From: Acidobacteriaceae bacterium
GTDB taxonomy: Bacteria; Acidobacteriota; Terriglobia; Terriglobales; Acidobacteriaceae
Assembly (NCBI GenBank): GCA_003134435.1
Contig: PLBE01000225.1
Span: forward strand, 1 to 64,000
DNA: 64,000 nucleotides
Reading direction: 5' to 3'
The position numbers and the translations under genes are program-made. Below are positions 62,530 to 64,000 of this stretch, in pieces (position 1 is the first letter of the stretch; every line of letters starts with the position of its first letter). The notes beneath the pieces are model-generated. The model saw only the letters and a list, made by a program, of their open reading frames with translations. It did no database searches and was not told the origin of the DNA.

Positions 62530-63377
62530 TGTTCTCCCGCGCCTACCGCACCGCCATCACCGTCCCCCCACTGGTCTGGGTCGCCGTTTTTTTACTCGTT
62601 CCCTACCTGCTGATGTTTTGCTACAGCTTCTGGTCTGTCTCCGACTCTGGGACAATCGTGCATTCATGGAATCTCGACAACTACCACGAACTCCTCAACA
62701 AGCCGGTTTACTGGCAGACCCTGCTGCGCTCCATGTGGATCGCCGCCCGGGTGATGTTCTTCTCCATGCTGCTCGGCTATCCCCTCGCCTACCTCCTCTC
62801 GTTCCACGCCGGAGGCAGAAAAGATCTCTACTATCAACTCGTCATCATTCCACTGTGGGTGAGCTACCTGGTCCGCGCCTACGCCTGGAAGACGATTCTC
62901 GGCACCGATGGCGTTCTCAACACGCTGCTGCAATATGCGCACCTAACCAGTCATCCGCTGGACTTCCTGCTCTACAGCCCCTTTGCCGTAGTACTTACAT
63001 TGACGCACATCTACACGCCGTTCACCTTCCTCCCCATCTACGCCTCGCTCGAACACATTCCCCGCAATCTGGTCGAAGCCTCCCACGATCTCGGAGCCAC
63101 GCCCGCCCAAACTTTCTGGCGCGTGATCTTTCCGCTCTCCATTCCCGGAGTTCTGGCCGGAGCCACCTTCGCCTTCGTGCTCAGCCTCGGGGACTTCCTG
63201 GCCCCGCTCCTGCTCGGCGGTCCCAGCGGCATCATGATCTCCAACATCGTCGTCAGCCTCTTTGGAGCCGCCTACAACTGGCCCCTGGGCGCAGCCATTT
63301 CGCTGTGCATGCTAACCCTCGTACTCGGCCTGATCTTTTTGTCGGAACGCCTGGAAAAGAAGTGGAGCTTCTCATGA
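62529..63377 (+). CDS. potB: polyamine-type ABC transporter permease 1
   Basis: 282 residues, six membrane helices. The PotB-type start (VPPLVWVAVFLLVPYLLMFCYSFW) and the EAA loop (EASHDLGATPAQTFWRVIFPLSIPGVLAG) are intact. The start overlaps the potA stop, and the end overlaps the next permease by ATGA, so the set is one operon. Confidence 0.93.
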   Translation: MFSRAYRTAITVPPLVWVAVFLLVPYLLMFCYSFWSVSDSGTIVHSWNLDNYHELLNKPVYWQTLLRSMWIAARVMFFSMLLGYPLAYLLSFHAGGRKDLYYQLVIIPLWVSYLVRAYAWKTILGTDGVLNTLLQYAHLTSHPLDFLLYSPFAVVLTLTHIYTPFTFLPIYASLEHIPRNLVEASHDLGATPAQTFWRVIFPLSIPGVLAGATFAFVLSLGDFLAPLLLGGPSGIMISNIVVSLFGAAYNWPLGAAISLCMLTLVLGLIFLSERLEKKWSFS

Positions 63378-64000
63378 GCGCAACCACTCCGATAAAGAGT
63401 CCCCGCTGGCTCACGGCCCACGCCCTCGCCGTCTTCGCCTTCCTCTATCTCCCCATCGTCATCCTCATCCTTTATTCTTTCAACGGACAAGGCGTAGGCG
63501 GCTTTCCCCCGCGCAACCTCACCTTCAACTGGTATCGCATCCTGTTTAACGATGCCCCCATCTGGGATTCCGTCCTCAACAGCCTGCTGGTGGCCGCCGC
63601 CGCCATGCTCATCGCCCTGCTCTTCGGAATCCCCGCCGCGCTCGCACTTGATCGCGCCCAATTCCCCGGCAAAGCCCTCTTCCGCCGCCTGGTTCTACTG
63701 CCGCTGATTCTCCCCGGCATCATCACCGGCCTCTCGCTCTCGATGCTATTCCGAGTAGCCGAAGTAAAACTAAGCCTGCTAACCATCATCCTCGGCCACG
63801 GCACCGCGCTCATCTCCGTAGCCACCACCGAGGTCTTTGCCGGATTGCAGAAGCTCAACCGCGCCCAGGAAGAAGCCTCCCTCGACTTAGGCGCGACTTA
63901 CTGTCAAACCTTCTGGCGCATTACCGTCCCCAATCTCAAGCTCTCCATCATCGGAGCGGCGCTCCTCATCTTCACCCTTTCCATGGACGAAATCGCCGTC
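63374..64000 (+). CDS. potC: polyamine-type ABC transporter permease 2 (3' end outside window)
   Basis: The frame starts with the ATG at 63374, overlapping the potB stop (ATGA), and stays open to the window end, giving 209 residues. A PotC-type start (LAVFAFLYLPIVILILYSFN), membrane helices and the EAA loop (EEASLDLGATYCQTFWRITVPNLKLSI) are present. It should complete the importer with the preceding genes. Confidence 0.92.
   Translation, partial: MSATTPIKSPRWLTAHALAVFAFLYLPIVILILYSFNGQGVGGFPPRNLTFNWYRILFNDAPIWDSVLNSLLVAAAAMLIALLFGIPAALALDRAQFPGKALFRRLVLLPLILPGIITGLSLSMLFRVAEVKLSLLTIILGHGTALISVATTEVFAGLQKLNRAQEEASLDLGATYCQTFWRITVPNLKLSIIGAALLIFTLSMDEIAV

Noticed and set aside
1-64000. CRISPR arrays
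   Set aside because: No regularly spaced identical repeats with unique spacers were seen; the tandem repeats found are short and contiguous.

Overview
The window looks like an Acidobacteriota chromosome (Koribacter/Acidobacteriaceae type). This is inferred from the high GC content, a 1278-residue TonB-dependent receptor with an N-terminal carboxypeptidase-regulatory-like domain, secreted M64 and P1 peptidases, SYLF and DUF59 proteins, Gram-negative lipid A and lipoprotein genes (lpxD, lpxL-like, lnt), and intergenic hairpin repeats. No 16S rRNA or other taxonomic marker is present, so the assignment is by impression.

Layout. 1-0.9 kb: 3' part of a TPR gene. 1.0-6.4 kb: fructan/sucrose locus with an exported GH32 hydrolase and MFS sugar transporter (minus), a divergent PfkB fructokinase (plus), nested palindromes between them, and a GntR/LacI-type repressor. 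6.4-10.1 kb: accessory island with a BCS1-like AAA+ ATPase translationally linked to a small conserved protein, a divergent WYL regulator, three GTCAC half-sites in the shared promoter, and a truncated bacterioferritin. 10.1-13.9 kb: a compact integrative element in tRNA-Ser(GGA), bounded by 18-bp direct repeats that start exactly at the tRNA CCA end. It carries a tyrosine integrase, a palindromic operator candidate, a 68-aa protein, a protein of the 5-hmdU DNA kinase helical (thymine hypermodification) type and a winged-helix protein.

14-32.9 kb: mostly core functions: bacterioferritin, a NarL-like regulator with a degenerate receiver, PilZ, TldD/TldE, PBP2, a degenerate cyclase-family protein, a DinB/YfiT protein, YdcF, Sua5/YrdC, a SpoU methyltransferase, RarA, a CoA-binding protein, an HD protein, prfB with its +1 frameshift site, and Lnt. 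32.9-47.9 kb: a 46-aa membrane peptide and a large APC transporter, a second degenerate-receiver regulator, SYLF protein, LpxL-like and LpxD, an alpha/beta hydrolase, a MobB-like P-loop protein, M64 peptidase, DUF59 and P1 peptidase.

48-64 kb: a probable polyamine/amine utilisation region. It has three class III aminotransferases, an aldehyde dehydrogenase, an APC permease, a TonB-dependent receptor, a MerR + XRE + cupin fusion regulator and a potDABC-type ABC importer (PotC cut by the window end). Together these would import putrescine or spermidine and convert it via aminoaldehyde and GABA-like intermediates to semialdehydes.

The best candidates for an undescribed system are the AAA+/139-aa-type/WYL module and the adjacent tRNA-Ser element with its base-hypermodification-type protein.
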